A stretch of 64,000 nucleotides of DNA from Cephalopachus bancanus (Eukaryota > Chordata > Mammalia > Primates > Tarsiidae), in contig JAPVLO010000083.1 of the NCBI GenBank assembly GCA_027257055.1, forward strand, positions 806,001 to 870,000, written 5' to 3'. Shown here piece by piece: positions 35,472 through 49,679 of this stretch (the stretch's first letter is position 1; the number at the start of each line of letters is the position of its first letter). A model generated the notes under the pieces. That model saw only the letters and a program-made list of their open reading frames with translations, was not told the origin of the DNA and searched no databases. A program made the translations under genes and the position numbers.

Positions 35472-38400
35472 TTAAGGATAAACTTAAATGCAGCTTATAC
35501 TGGAAAATTACAAATTTGATCAAAAAGGACTATGGTTGGTAAACCGTTACTTCTTATCACATAGAATTATCCACGAATTATTCTTGCATATAATGAACAG
35601 TATGGCCTTTTAAAGTGCAAAAATATAGTTTTAAATGTAAGTTTATTCTTCATGGTTCCACTATAAATAACAGTTTAACAGGGAGATATTTATTAGATAA
35701 TTATAATAATACTAAACTGTTGAAATGAAGTTAACAGTTTACTTGAGAAAGGATTCAATTGCTATTAGGGCAGCCTAGGCTCATCTTATCTTGCTAATCA
35801 GCTTTCATCTGAAGATTTACTCTTAAAAGTCACATAATAAATATTATAACACTGCTTAAAATACTATGTCCAAAACACTATATTTTTCACTTGTAAAGAT
35901 TTATTGTGAAAAATTCCTACATATCTTCTTCTTTTTCTAAAATCCCTGCATTTCCTCAACAATTGTTCTCATTTTGAATGGAAGACTACTGTTGCTGTAA
36001 TCCTCGAATAACTCCATGCAGTTAAGATAAATACATAGCTGAATCTGTATGTCAGGGAAAAAATACCTAGTCAATTATAACACTGAAACAAGCAGGAATA
36101 TTTGCAAAGAGTCCACAGGACTCCTAAATACTGCCTAACAAAGCATCTACAGGGCACTGACACTGACAGAAAAATACTGTAGTTCCCTTTCACCACATTT
36201 TCTTCTCTGATATTATTGACAAGCAACCAGTACCTTGAAGTGTTGTTGCTTTTGAACAACCCACTCCAGGCTTCCTGTTTCAGCAAGCCTGATTGTGCTG
36301 TTAGCACAGAGAGGGCGAGAAAGAGAGAGAATATTTCTGTTGTTCACGAAAGCAACTATGGAAATGGCTGTCAAAATGTAGAGCAGCAGGCAGCAACATA
36401 CAATTATCAGGAAAAACTCACATGCTGACTTCATGTCGTATAGTTCCTGAACTGAGAAATCAGTTAACCTTTCTTCTACAACTTTAAAAAGTTTTCCTGC
36501 TGTACTCAATGTGCTATGTTGACAGGCTTTACATAAGACATTTAAATAAGGATATAATACAATTTGCCTATAGGTTCTTCTTTTTTTCACTGATTTTTTT
36601 CCCTCAAAACCCACCTAAGTATTTCCCCCTCAAAATTTCTTGTTATTTTTTTTAAAATTGCAATTCAATTATTACAGTTCTATAATTCTAGAAGTTGTGG
36701 ACGAAGTCTACAACCAAGGTCAAAAAAATAATAATAATAATTTGAGTGAAAGTTAACTTTAAGTGATAATTCAATGGGCGATATACCATGGCCAGTTATA
36801 TTTACCAAAGTTTATTAAGAAGAGAAAAAAGCATTCAGAGTTAAAGGTAAGACTATATTCATTATGTACTTGACTTTGTGGTATCTTTTGGCCTCTGAGT
36901 GGCGTGCATATTCTCTTCTTGTATTACAATTTACCTTATGTATCAAATACTGAAATAACCCGGCATTCCAATTCCTGGCAATTTATTATTCCCAATTCTG
37001 TACACTAAGTTTGAACTTCAAAATAATTTTACTTCTGAAATAGGAAGCAACAGGACAATATGATATATTAAAATGATCAGCAGGAAGGATTTTACATGAA
37101 GATAATACATTTTTTGACTCTTAACATAGGGAAATAATATAGGACACTTTTAAAGAGGGTATATGGTTATAAATGAAGAGGATGAAACTGATGGTTCAAT
37201 CTAAATAATACCACATATCTCACAACTTGTTGGAAAGTACTTTTTTCATTGGGGGAGATTCACAGCTGCCGAATTTTCTGCAGTTAATAGAGTCCTTTGA
37301 TTCACAGCAGTGCCCCTTGTACAAAAAATACTGGCCTTTGTGTATTACCAGAAACTAATTTTCTATTTGGCTGAAAAGGGAAAAATGGGGTTATTGCTTC
37401 TCCCTCCTACAGAGCTTTTCATTATGCCTGATGCACTCAACTTCTAAGCTCTTCTGAGAAAAAAAATAACTGAAGAGGCAAGAGGTAGAAAAATGAGCTT
37501 GTTAGCACATTAGAAGTGAAGTATCTTGGTGGGCCCTAGAAATTCCCAGTGGTGTGTTAACTTATCACTCTATGCATGCTGGCACTGATAGTCTCCCAAT
37601 TGATCACTCTCTTTTCGCACCAAAGGTGCTGCCAGGAAGCAAAGGCTGAAGGCCCACAGGAGAACAGTCTGCTATCAAAACAAGCTGTTTTTAAAAGTCT
37701 GCTTGAATGGGTAAAACGCTTCATGAAAAGTAGGGTGGAGACACCTACCTGCTTTTAAAAATGCTCTACTTTCAGAGGGCCTATAAATGAAATATTTTAT
37801 TATATTTAGAGTTTATACAAAAATTAGGCAGAAAGAAAGCAACTGTTATTTCTAAAGCAGGGAGGATATTTTCAATGGTAAATTCATCAAAGCAAGAACA
37901 TGATTATCTAGATAAAATATATTTTGAAGGGTAATTCTACTTCACTGTACAAAAGGGGATTTATAAAACTCTGAAGAAACTCTAATACACAGCTGCAAAA
38001 AACTAAAATTATCCAGATATATTCATTTTGTATAAAAACACATGCTATATTTAGTATAATTACAATAAACTTTCATTAGTGAAAACAATGCTTTTCAAAA
38101 AAGTTCAAGTCTAGGTGGCAGAGTGAAGGACAACAATCATTAAATGGTTGAATTTAAATGAAAAACTACAGCTTTCATCACTTATTAGGGCAGGTTAATG
38201 TCTAAGGTTTTCTTTTTGGGGAGGTTATCTTTAGAAAAGATTGTTAGCTTGGTAAATAATTATAGTCTAAGGTAATTTAACTTCTAAAAGCTAAATGCTC
38301 TTTATAATTTTCAAGTTGATGTAGCCAGATAAATAAATACAACATGAAAACAAACCAACCCAATCCTTTTTTCCTTTGAAAAACATGTATTAAGGAAATA

Positions 38401-39081
38401 TAATTAACGCCAAGTACTTAAACCATAGTCCTGAGTTCACAACAAAGCGCTTTTTGTGACTGAGATGATAAAGTTCCAAACAGTGCTGTTAGCATCTGTA
38501 CTGTATTCATAATCCAAAGCAGTTCATTCCTGCACCTCCTTATAATAAGTTAGACACGTGTTCCTTAAAAGGCAGCTCTCTAGGGAAGAGTTATTAGTAC
38601 GTATACATTTGAGTGGCATACACAAACTCAATGGCTACCAACAACAGGACAATTCAAGTTATATTCCTACTGTGAGTTCATGTTGCCAGCAGCACTGAAA
38701 TAAAAAAAACTGAAATGGGTAGGATGATAAAAAGGTAAAGGCAAACTAACAAAAAAATCCAGAACTAAAATTTAAAGTACAAGTCTAAGTTGAATTAAGA
38801 AGGTTTCTGTTGTAAATTTAAAACTCAAGCCAACATTAAGTAATAAAAAACATTTGATGAGGGTGATGTTTAGCTGGTAGAAATCTTTAATACAGAACTA
38901 GCCAATCAAAAAAAAAAAAATAACATGCAGGTGCTGCTGCAATCACAGCAATATAATTATCCACTAATCCTCCTTCCACTTTCTGCAACAGCAGAAAAGA
39001 GGGGAAGGAATATTACTATTCTAAAAATAATAAAGGGAACCAAACATTTTCTGTAACATAGTTTAAATCTAATCTGTATTT

Positions 39082-39164
39082 CATTATTATACATTTTAAG
39101 TAACTACTCTTAAGAGAGTAGTTACTTAACATTATTACACATTTTAAGCAACTGCTCTTAAAAC
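39082..39164. repeat. Tandem 35-bp direct repeat with a perfect 14-bp palindrome
   Basis: Units at 39,082-39,116 and 39,130-39,164 (CATTATTA.ACATTTTAAG, then CTCTTAA). Spanning the end of unit one is a perfect inverted repeat, 39,097-39,128: arm TAAGTAACTACTCT, loop TAAG, arm AGAGTAGTTACTTA. Confidence 0.85.
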
Positions 39165-39849
39165 TTTAAGACCAGCTATAAAAAAATTGAAGTTCAATTT
39201 CAGCCTGGTCCTAGAAAAATATGCATGCATTTTCTGTGTCATGTTATCTCTGTGTTAAATGGGAATACCATCACCTACTCCTATTTACTATATAGGGTGT
39301 TGGTGACAAAGGATATAAATACAGGGTAACTCAAAACTGCCCCTAGATCTGTGCTGAAAATAGTTTATTTTGACCTTTGCCTCATGTCTTTGTAAATAGC
39401 AGGTGCATGTCTCTAGGAGGACAGTTTTTGATATCATTAAAAAATACATCTATATTCATGTGCAAGAACTCTCTGATAATACTACTAACATTTCTTATTT
39501 GTGGTATGTACAGAGGGACTTTGGACTTATTCTGATGGAGGAAATTTTGATTTCTCATGGGGAAAAAGATACAATATAAGAAAAAAATACTGCAGAAGTT
39601 TAGGTACTATCAAGTATTTCAACTTAATCAACATATAGGGAAAATAGATAAAAGGTAGATTTACTTTTAAAGAAGCAACACTCTTCATTCTCCACAATAA
39701 TTTTATTAACTTGGTACTCTATACTACTTTTATTAGAAAAGGGAATGCTTTCAGTTTTGTGATTCCATGGCACACCCAGTAGGGTCAACTACATTTAATG
39801 CTAATGTAGTTTCTGACTAGTCTGAAATAAATGGCAATTTGTATGCTGG

Positions 39850-39905
39850 GGTGTGTGTGTGTGTGTGTGTGTATACACACACACATATATGTATGCATAT
39901 ATATG
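39850..39905. repeat. (TG)n(CA)n/(TA)n compound microsatellite, self-complementary
   Basis: (GT)11 then ATACACACACACACATATATG; the TG and CA halves can pair. Confidence 0.88.
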
Positions 39906-42900
39906 TTGTATACAGAATAAATATAAAGTATAATTTTCACAAAAAGGAATTATAAAATTACAATTGTAAGCAGATATCAAAGATTTATAGCATTGCTTGT
40001 TTTCTTCTTAAGTTCAGGTTTAATGTTTTATTTTCTAAACAGGAAAAAACTATTGGCTACCAAAGGCAAGTATGAAGTGTTTATGTCTCAATGGCATAGT
40101 CTCAGGAAGTTCAGGCCCACTCTGAAACTCTTAATTTAGTGAGTACTTGACTACACACATATATTTCTATGGCATCTTGGTGGTTTTAGCACTTAGAAAT
40201 TTCATCTCCGTCTCTAGATAGGAGATTCCAAAAATAGTAATCATAGGAAGAGGGAGAGTTCCAATGGTAAAAATTACTTAGAAATTTTGCCTGACTTAAA
40301 AAAAATTCTGGAGAGTACTACTTAAGTTGAGCAAACTAAAGCCAACAATTCAACATTCACAAAGTTTGTAAGGTTGAGTAGTGGCCTCAAATTGGCTATG
40401 GTGAGAGTTTCCACATCATGAACCTCAATGACTGCCACAAATCAGCCCTTGTCCTCACTCCCACCTCTAGAGGCCCTCTTTCCTCAGGCTTGTTCTCCTA
40501 ATAAAGTACACTTTCTTTAGAAATAGTTTCTGTCCCTAATTCACAGGGGCAGATTTTAGTGGCCCTTTAATGTTACTACTTCATTTTAGAGACCAGTAAC
40601 CCAGTCCTTTTCTTTGTGTTATTTAAATTTTAATTGTCCATTTTGTAGTTACAGACTAGTGGGGACCGAGACTATGGCTTTTTATCTTTATGGCTTCCAC
40701 ACCCAACACAGAGCCCAGTAGTACTCAATGACTGCTTACGAATTACAGAAGGAATGGATAAAGTTGGTTCAACAGACTGGGAGATGTCTGTTATGTAGAT
40801 AGCCCCTTTCCTCTAATCTCAATATAGCTTCCTAGAGGTAAATCTCTTTGGAGCAAATATAGTTGCAATTTTCCTAGGAATGGATTTAGAGATTGAATCT
40901 CACTCGTGAGAAAGAGTTTAGTTTCACTGTGCCCCTTGATCTCGCTGGCTCTCTGTGCTACAAAAAAAAGAGAATGGAGCACAATGTTTAAAAATATGTT
41001 AAGGTACTGCATTAAACAAAAAGAAACTGATAATTACTTCTTTAAATACTATAATAATTGTCTAAAGAAAAATTCTATAAATATTTGAAGTAATTTCAAC
41101 TCATAATGCAGCACTGAAATAAACATTTTCCCCCAATATGTATGACAATTTTTAGAAAGAAATTTAAAATTTTTTCATAAATTCTATAATGGTATGTATG
41201 AGCCAGTGAACTTAGTCAAACTAATTCTATTTGTTTAAGTGGCTATCTATAGAAAGGGGAAAAAAGGGAAAAATCTTTGAGAATATCTATACAGACATAA
41301 TAAAATGAATGGTAATTTCAAACCATTTTAGGCAGATTCCAAAAACTGCTCTGCATATCATAAGTATAGAGGTAATATTATCCTTGAAAAATAACACTAT
41401 TTAGGTTTTAAAAAGACCATCTTGAAAGAAATTATCCCAAGACAAGGTATCATTTATTGAGAATATCTAAGGGAGTCTGAACTAAAGGAAGGATATATCC
41501 ATCAATGTTTCTTTCAGGAAACAGTAAAATCAGCAGAACATTTATTTAGCAATAGGTCTTGCCTCAATGGAGAACACAAACTCTCCATTTTGATGGATTA
41601 ATAAAGCTGCTGATGGGTAGAGTTGGGACTAGAATCTTGGTCTTTTAATTAATAGTCTAATGTTCTTTCTACAACTAGTCTCAATGGTGTGGGTGTTGCA
41701 TAGTAAAATGAAGAAGTTATATTAGGCATTTCATTTTAGTTATCTTAAGTATGGCCAAAACAATGAATACTATTAGCTTAAATTCTAAGACAGGCAATTT
41801 TTGAAAGATGTTCGTTATTTTTACTATAAATTTACTATATTTTAATTATCATACTAGTATGTTTTAGAATATGAAAGATAAAAGCACTTGCATATTTTAA
41901 AAATTAAAATGAGAAAGCAAACTACATTTGGCACTTTAGCTTTAAAAGGCTTTGAAATATCTTTAAACATTCTGAGACAGTATCATTATACTAGGTCTTG
42001 AAAAAAATAAAGAATTTTATTGAGATACAGTATATGGGTAGGTATATTTTCCTGAAACACACAGGGTAATCAAGTATCCCATGGACTAACAGGCACTGTT
42101 CATTTATAAGATTAAAGTAAACTATACTGCTTACCTTGTAAAACAAAAAAGATCTGGTAAATAAAAATATGGCAGAGAAATGGATACGTTTCTTTCCTAC
42201 TGTAGGTAATTTCTCCCAGAAACATGCAGTCTAGTTTATATGTAGTAAAAAATAAAATTCCCCTAAACAAATAGCATGAATCATGGTATTAATATAGTTT
42301 ACTTATACTATGTTAACAGAAATTCTTCTGAAAGTCTGCAACAGGTTATGACAAATTATTGTGTTTTTATGATGACCTATATTAGTGAAATTCTTTAGTA
42401 GTTGATACTATCTACACCATGAAGGAAAAGCTGTGATTTGTCAGAGCAGACAAAGCTGGGCTTTAATCCATCCTTTTAACCATATTGCCAAGTCTATATT
42501 GTTTTCACTGCGTCTCAATTAGGAGACAGGCAGGACACCTGGTACTTCTTTATCTAAGTCCCATGGGCTGCCAGATGACTCAAAATCCATAACAGGTGCT
42601 AAGGCAGTGTGAGGATAGCCCTATTATTGAAAGCTGGAGTTGAATAAAATTTGGACCACATATAATTGCTCATAAATCAGTCAATTACTAAATGAAAACA
42701 TTAAGTAAAAAGTTGATAAGCCCAATTCTACCAAAGTTCATGTAAATACATTTAAAAAGATTAACCTTAAACGAATAGGCTTAAAATTTCAAACCTACCT
42801 AAAGGTTCTGAAAATTCTTCCTGATTTAATAATCCAGTGATCATTGGTGGGTTTCAAAAAGCACTAATATGATTACCCTATATATGTGTGTGTGTGTGTA

Positions 42901-45900
42901 CACATATCATCTATTTTTATGAGTTGTATGAAGTAAAACGTCTACAAGAAAAACTGAGTTATCTGGATTTCAAATTTAGTAAAATTAAAATTTTGTATTC
43001 TCATCCTTGATAAGGTTTAATTGAAAATATTATCATTAATTTAGTAATAATGAGACTTTCAAAGTCAACAGAGGACTACTTGAAAACCACTGATATTACA
43101 ATAAGAATTTTAAAACATTATGAGGATACTAGAAACAATCACTTTTCTTTTTTGAGAACAAATTTTCAGAACTTTAAAGTCAAGAATATAAATGTATGTA
43201 TTTGAACTAAATACTAAACTTGGACCCCATCAGAAGATTGCAAAAAGGACAAAAATAACAAAATAAGTGAAATTTTACAGTGTACAATTACTTAAGTGTT
43301 ATCTCTACTTAAATGTGCACTAATTTAATTAAGATTTTGTTTAAGTGCTATAATTATCAGGAATACAAAAAAGTGATTTTATTATCATAGTAAGTAGTAA
43401 CAAAGTACAGCAAACTGTCATTTAAGGCAGTGTCATAGAATCCATGATAAGCAGTATATTGGCTTAAAGTAATGCACTATATGCCCCCAGGGAATGACAG
43501 GCTTAGACACTGGACTTTAGCATCAAAATCTATCCATTAATCTTGACTTAAATATAATCTATTCTGCAGTAAAAGAAAGAATGGGCAGTCAATGAATTAC
43601 TGTTTTGAAATACTGCACTGGTGCCCATTTACTAAAATTACTTAAGGGAACACAGGATATGGAATACTAGTAAATTTTACAGATTTACTAATTTTAGAAA
43701 ACACACATTTGATTTTTCCCAAATTTAGCAGGAGCATCCCATTTAAAAAATTTACAGATTAAGAAAAGTTTGCTTAAAATATCTCTTCCTGATCCTATTT
43801 AAGAACATGTTGCATAAATTACAATACTGCAGTATAATTTAGTCAACTCAATTTCAGCCGAAAAAAAACTCATCTATAGAAATATACAGTTGAGTAAGGA
43901 TCCCTGAAGTCTGAAAATAAGCTTTAATTTTTTTTTTAGGTTGTAATCGTTGTCTATTTGCAACAGAACAACCAACTGCTTACTGATAAAACTAACTGGA
44001 AGAAAACAGAAAGGCCAAGAGGAATATTTATACAAATATCAGGGCATAGAGTACTTCACAAAAAAAGGAAACAATCCTTTAAAAAAATATCCAAGCGAGA
44101 GAATTATGAGATATCCATGCATGGCTGAAATAGATATCAGTTTCTCATTTAAATGATAAATCTAGTATTTAACCTTAAGACGTGCTGCCCAATTTATCTT
44201 TAGTGGATTATTTTAGAAGTTGCAACTGTTATGCAGGAAGTTAATTTACATTTCTATAATAATATAGCTTATTTGCATTCAGATGCTATTTGGGAATTCT
44301 AAAAAGCAAAGTGTTAAATTAAACCAAATGTATAACCTTATCTGATATGTGGACTGTAGTGATTTTAATCTACTTTCCCTCATTTAAAATTTTTATGAAG
44401 ATAAAAGAATACATTATTTTCATCTAAACATAAAAACATCATAAGGCAAAACTGACTTTTGCTCTGCAATAATCTGGTGAGCTAAAAATAGATAATGGCA
44501 CATTAACAAGGAATTACTACAGGTGGTTGCTTAAATATATTTGCTTTCTTTTTGATGTAGCTATGTGCTAAATAAAAGTCAACATTCCTATCAAGAGAGT
44601 AAGTAAATGTAGAAACATCAGTTCTACAACAGCTATTTTTGCTTCTTCTCTTTTCTGAACTGTAATTAGTGAAGCAACCCCTTCCCCTCCTCCCTAGTGC
44701 TGTCAAGCTGTTCAGAGCAGTTTGCAACTCGACAATGGTACCATTGTGAATGCTCTCTGGGCTTCCTTCCCACAGAGAGTTAAATGGGCAGTTCCTGCTG
44801 CCCATGATTGGTGTCCAGTGAAATAATACTCAAGAGCCAGGTTTTATCAGCTTCACGCCAAAGAAGTGAAGCCAGGGAACCCAAGCCTTCATATCATACT
44901 GGACCATATGCCAACCCTGATGGCCCCAAAGGTTTATCACTAAGAATCAGGATCCATCATGTCCCTTGTGAAATTTCACTTCACATACCTTATGTGAAAT
45001 GCAAAGCTTCACTAAAAACTGAACCTTCTTTACAATTGGCATGAACAGATGGACGGTAACAGTGGTTTGGCAAGCAAAAGTTAAGATTTAAATAGGCTGT
45101 ATTCTAGTATTTGAGAGGAAAAGCAGAAGAAAATGAAGAGCTTTGTGACCCACAGTTTAATTTTAATTCCATTATAGTGTTATTAAAAAATTCAATATCA
45201 AAAGGCCTATGTTTAGTCAACAAAAATAATGGATTTAAAGCACTTCAATTCCTATGTCAGACAAATTTAAAGACTAATTTCAGCTTTACATCCTTTTTTC
45301 TTTGCACTCTGAAATCCTCAAATAGCTTCTGAATCTACATTTCACATTTAAACAAAGACTAGAATAAAACTTGCATATTATGTAGTAGGTATGAACAATA
45401 ATGTGAGTATATCAGGGCACATGTATCGCTAAGAGCAACAACACAGGGTTTTAATACAAACAAAACAAATAATGACAACAAAAGTCACAACAACAAAAAA
45501 AACCCCTATTTCAGCATGAAAGAGAAAATAATAAAGATGAACGCAATTTCAGGTTTGATTGTTTTTAGGGAATACTGTAGTTTGCCTAGGGAATAATGTA
45601 GTTTGGTGCACTGTGATATAACACAACTGTCTAGATTGGCATTGTTAAACTAGATTTGACAAAACACACAAGACGGTGGTAGTGGTTTCTCTTCTTTTGC
45701 TATTTTTTTTTTTTTTTGCCATGAAGCCAATGTACCATAAGAATAGGACAAAAGTATACGTTATTTATCAATAACAGGTGAAAGTATAAATAATATGTAA
45801 AAGCACAATAATTGTATAAAAGTATTTTAAAGCAAAACTGTAAAGGAGTGTTATGCAAGAGTCTACTGAGGCAAGATAGCCAGTACAGGTTAGGCATAGA

Positions 45901-46150
45901 TAGATATATTTCTTGTAGGAAGGTTTTAGAAAGCGTCCAGACATCCAGCTGGCAGGCTGAACAGCCCTGCAAGCTGGAATGTGAATTCAATGTGGGCTCC
46001 CAGTTCACTCTACCCCTTCAGCTCACCAAAGGAAAACTCCATCAAGGTGGTTCCAGGACTGAGAATGAAAAAGCCACAGAAATGATAAGACCAGCCCTCC
46101 ATCCATCAGAGGTTAGTCTCTTCTGAGCAATGATTACCTGGGCTCCACCC

Positions 46151-46290
46151 AACAAGGTGAGACCTAGTCTCTACACTAAATCAAAAAATTAGCCAGGCGG
46201 AAGGATCGCTGGAGCCCAGCAGGTCGGGGCTGCGGTGGCCGGGAGTGGCCACTGCACTCCAGTCTGGGTGTCAGAGTGAGACTCCAACTC

Positions 46291-46319
<29 letters not shown>
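46151..46319 (+). mobile_element. Alu SINE, 5'-truncated, internal deletion, long A tail
   Basis: Starts in the left monomer (AACAAGGTGAGACC) and jumps at TAGCCAGGCGGAAGG from linker to right monomer, losing about 45 bases. Ends ACTCCAACTC with a 29-base A tail. Confidence 0.88.
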
Positions 46320-46323
<4 letters not shown>

Positions 46324-46510
46324 ATAAATAGTATCAAACATTTGGAGACTTTCTTAGTCTCTTTAAGAAAAATAACACTGGCTATTTCTGCTACTGGCCT
46401 GGAAATTACTGTTCTAAACAACATTTTGGGAAGGCTTCACTAGGAAATGAAAAAATAAATTCAAACTGTAATTGTTTTGCTATTCAACAGGTAAAAACAT
46501 ACAAATAAAA

Positions 46511-46800
46511 GCCGGGCTCGGTGGCTCAGCCTGTAATCCCGCGCCTTTGGGAGGCTGAGGTGAGTGGATTGCCTGAGCCCGCGGGTTCGAGACCCGCCTG
46601 GGCAGCGAGACCTCATCTCTACAATAAATCAAAAAATCAGCCGGGCGTGGTAGCGCATGCCTGTAATTCCAGCTACTCGGAAGGCTGAGGCGGAAGGATC
46701 GCCGGAGCCCAGCAGGTCGAGGCTGCGGTGGCCGGGAGCGCCCACTGCACTCCAGTCTGGGCGACAGAGTGAGACTCCAACTCAAAAACAAAAAAAACAA
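46511..46800 (+). mobile_element. Alu SINE, near-consensus young copy
   Basis: GCCGGGCTCGGTGGCTCAGC, CCCGCGCCTTTGGGAGG, short GGGCAGCGAGACC, GGTCGAGGCTGCGGTGGCC. Target duplication AAAAACATACAAAT at 46,493-46,506 and 46,801-46,814. CpGs are intact: the best model of the youngest family here. Confidence 0.96.
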
Positions 46801-46955
46801 AAAAACATACAAATGCAGAAGGAACTGTCTGCCATATTACTGTCAGCAACATTAGAAAACCAAGTTTACGTTGATTTTCTTACTGTGACTGCATTATCTG
46901 GTTTTGATATTATCGCAAAGTTATTACCTATCAGAGATTTATATTTATTGCTTTC

Positions 46956-47248
46956 TTTTTTTTTTTTTTTTTTTTGAGTTGGAGTCTCACTCTGTCGCCC
47001 AGACTGGAGTGTAGTGGCCGCTCCCGGCCACCGCAGCCTCGACCTGCTGGGGTTCGGCGATCCTTCCACCTCAGCCTTCCATGTAGCTGGAACTACAGGT
47101 GCACGCTACCACGCCTGGCTAATTTTTTGATTTATTGTAGAGATGAGGTCACCTGCCCAGGCGGGTCTCGAACCCGTGGGCTCAGGCAATCCACTCACCT
47201 CAGCCTCCCAAAGGCGCAGCATTACAGGATGAGCCACCGAGCCCAGCT
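46956..47248 (-). mobile_element. Alu SINE, young, antisense
   Basis: T22 run, GAGTTGGAGTCTCAC, short linker form (CACCTGCCCAGG). Duplication TATTTATTGCTTTC / TATTTACTGCTTTC at 46,942-46,955 and 47,249-47,262. Confidence 0.94.
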
Positions 47249-47881
47249 TATTTACTGCTTTCATATTTGAAAGGACACATATTTGCTAGATCAGAACTAT
47301 TATCTTTAAGGGTATGCAATAAAAATATTCCCATAATTGTAAGGAAGCTCTTAAAAATACCAATAACATGATAGAACAGCTGAAAAAATTAAAACTGATG
47401 CAGTAAAAATATATATTAGAGTTGCTATAGAAGTGTGCACATATCCAGGGCTCCTGTTTAAATAATTTCTCTGCATGCAGGGATTATAAGGCTTGGCAGC
47501 AAAATCCTGGCCAAGGGGATGTTTAAGTACAGTAAAGAAATTCTTTAATAGTAATGCCATGTCTTTAATACAGGAGACTTAAGTGCTCTAATTACAGTGC
47601 AGATTGTTAGGTGAATAAGAATGTCTGTCTACTCTTAGAGAAAACCTACTACAATGGTTAATACAATGGTACAATGGCTGCAAGCTCCTCAAAGAACACA
47701 AAACCTGGATAACTTAGCTGGTGAGACATTTTATTTAGATCATTTTCTCTTGAAGCATGAATGATCTTTAACTACGGATCTTAGAGTATTTAACAACTAA
47801 CCAATTTGTCCATGAAGTTTAAGACCTTCATTTGGAAAAAATGAAGAACAAAAAGCACTTACAAGAGATTGAGAGCTTCTA

Positions 47882-48172
47882 TTTTTTTTTTTTTAAGTTG
47901 AAGTCTCACTCTGTCATCCAGACTGGAGTGCAGTGGCCGCTCCCGGCCACTGCAGTCTTCACCTGCTGGACTATGGCGATCCTTCTGCCTCAGCCTTCCA
48001 AGTAGCTGGAACTACAGGCGCATGCTACCACGCCCGGCTAGTTTTTGATTTATTGTAGAGATGAGGGCTCGCCAAGTTGCCCAGGTGGGTCTCGAACCCG
48101 CGGGCTCAGGTAATCCACTCACCTCAGCCTCTCAAGGCGTGGGATTACAGGCTGAGCCACCGAGCCCGGCTA
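47882..48172 (-). mobile_element. Alu SINE, antisense
   Basis: Lineage-specific family with CTCGCCAAGTTGCCC. Duplication GAGAGCTTCTA at 47,871-47,881 and 48,173-48,183. Confidence 0.94.
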
Positions 48173-49679
48173 GAGAGCTTCTAATGGAATTACTAAGGTA
48201 GGTGGCACTAATGTTAAAGCAGCAAAATTGGAGACCTTACCAGCATCTAGGCTCCCATAGCTGCCCCCTACTGCTCTCCTGTTGCTACACCACTTTCCTT
48301 GCTTTACAGCATGGCAGTGTGAGCCTTCAGGGTTCAGCCTCCTGTTGCCTCCTTCTTGGAGGAGACACAAAGCTGTATCCTTTTCAACACATCTTGTCAC
48401 TGTCATCCAGTCAGAGGTATCTAGCTCATCTGTCTCCCTAATAGATTCCCTCCCAACCCAACAAATGAAGTGAAAACCTCCACTAATTAGTGATCTCTGA
48501 AATTACCTTCACTAAACTATAATGTCCTTTGATAAAAATATACTACTAATTAATCAGTCAAAATACACAATCTCTGTATGTGCACTCTATTTTGGCTTGT
48601 TCATGTATCAGAGACAATTTCTACTGGTCCCAGGTTTACACCTACCTGGCAAGCTCTTAAGAGTTTGTAACTTGAGTCTAATACAATACAAACCACAAGT
48701 TATATGTTACAACTTAACAACAACAATAAAAAGAATAAATAGAGAAAGAGACAGCAAAAGATTTGGGCTTTTCCCATTAATAAAATCCATGCTAATCATA
48801 ATCTTCAAAAACAGATAAAGTAGCCACCTATAACAATCTAGGCACTATGCCAAAAGTTAGTGAAACAAGGAGGCTAAGACTTGCTAATGTGTGCATACAC
48901 ATGGTAGGCGCTATAACAAAATGTTTTGAGGCAGTGTGAGCAGTAATTTTGTATAGTGAAGGTTTTTTTTCCCATAAAACAAAGTATATTTTATTTTTAC
49001 AAAGGATATTTGGGTAATGAATAATGAGTTGATTAGGTAGAAAAGAGTAGAGAGAGGCATTCTTCGAGAAAAAACATAGGACTGAAAGAGGAGCGAGGCA
49101 TTCAAGGAATAATGAATATGGTTTAGGTGGACACATACAGAGTGCCCTGTGTGTCAGTGGGGTAGGAAATGAGGGTTAGGATAGGGGACGAAGCTGGGGA
49201 GGAGTACTGGCATGTTTGATAAACTACAGTGAGAAACATGAGGATGGGAAGATAGAATAAAAAGAACTGCCTGCAGGTGGTAAAAAAATGTAAACTTGTT
49301 TCAATAAGCAGTTAAAAGCTATCATAGTCTTTTAGTATACACATGCTCTCTTGCTTGCAACAGGGTTACATCCCAATAAACTTACCACAAGTTGAATTAA
49401 ACATATTTAATAATTAAACATATTTAATACATAGAACCTACTGAACCTCATAGCTTAGCTTAGCCTATCTTAAATGTACTCCGAACACTTACATTAACCT
49501 ACAGTTGGGTAAGATCATCTAACACAAAGTGTATTTTATAATACAATGATTACAAATAATTTTGAATCAAAATTTTGAAGTACAGTTTCTACTGTATGGT
49601 GAATCATTTTTGTACCATCATAATGACCTATCCTAAATAGGGGACTGTCTGTACTTAGGTTTGTATTTTAGAAGAGTAT

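Noticed and set aside
36213..36614. 133-codon frame on the - strand with a hydrophobic segment (FFLIIVCCCLLLYILTAISI)
   Set aside because: Intronic to RALGAPA1, no known relative, no convincing promoter or splice sites. AT-rich DNA easily yields hydrophobic runs. Evidence of purifying selection across primates would change this.
44503..45044. Opposed frames of 100 and 78 codons
   Set aside because: No recognised protein, no CpG island or splice context; judged chance frames in an intron.
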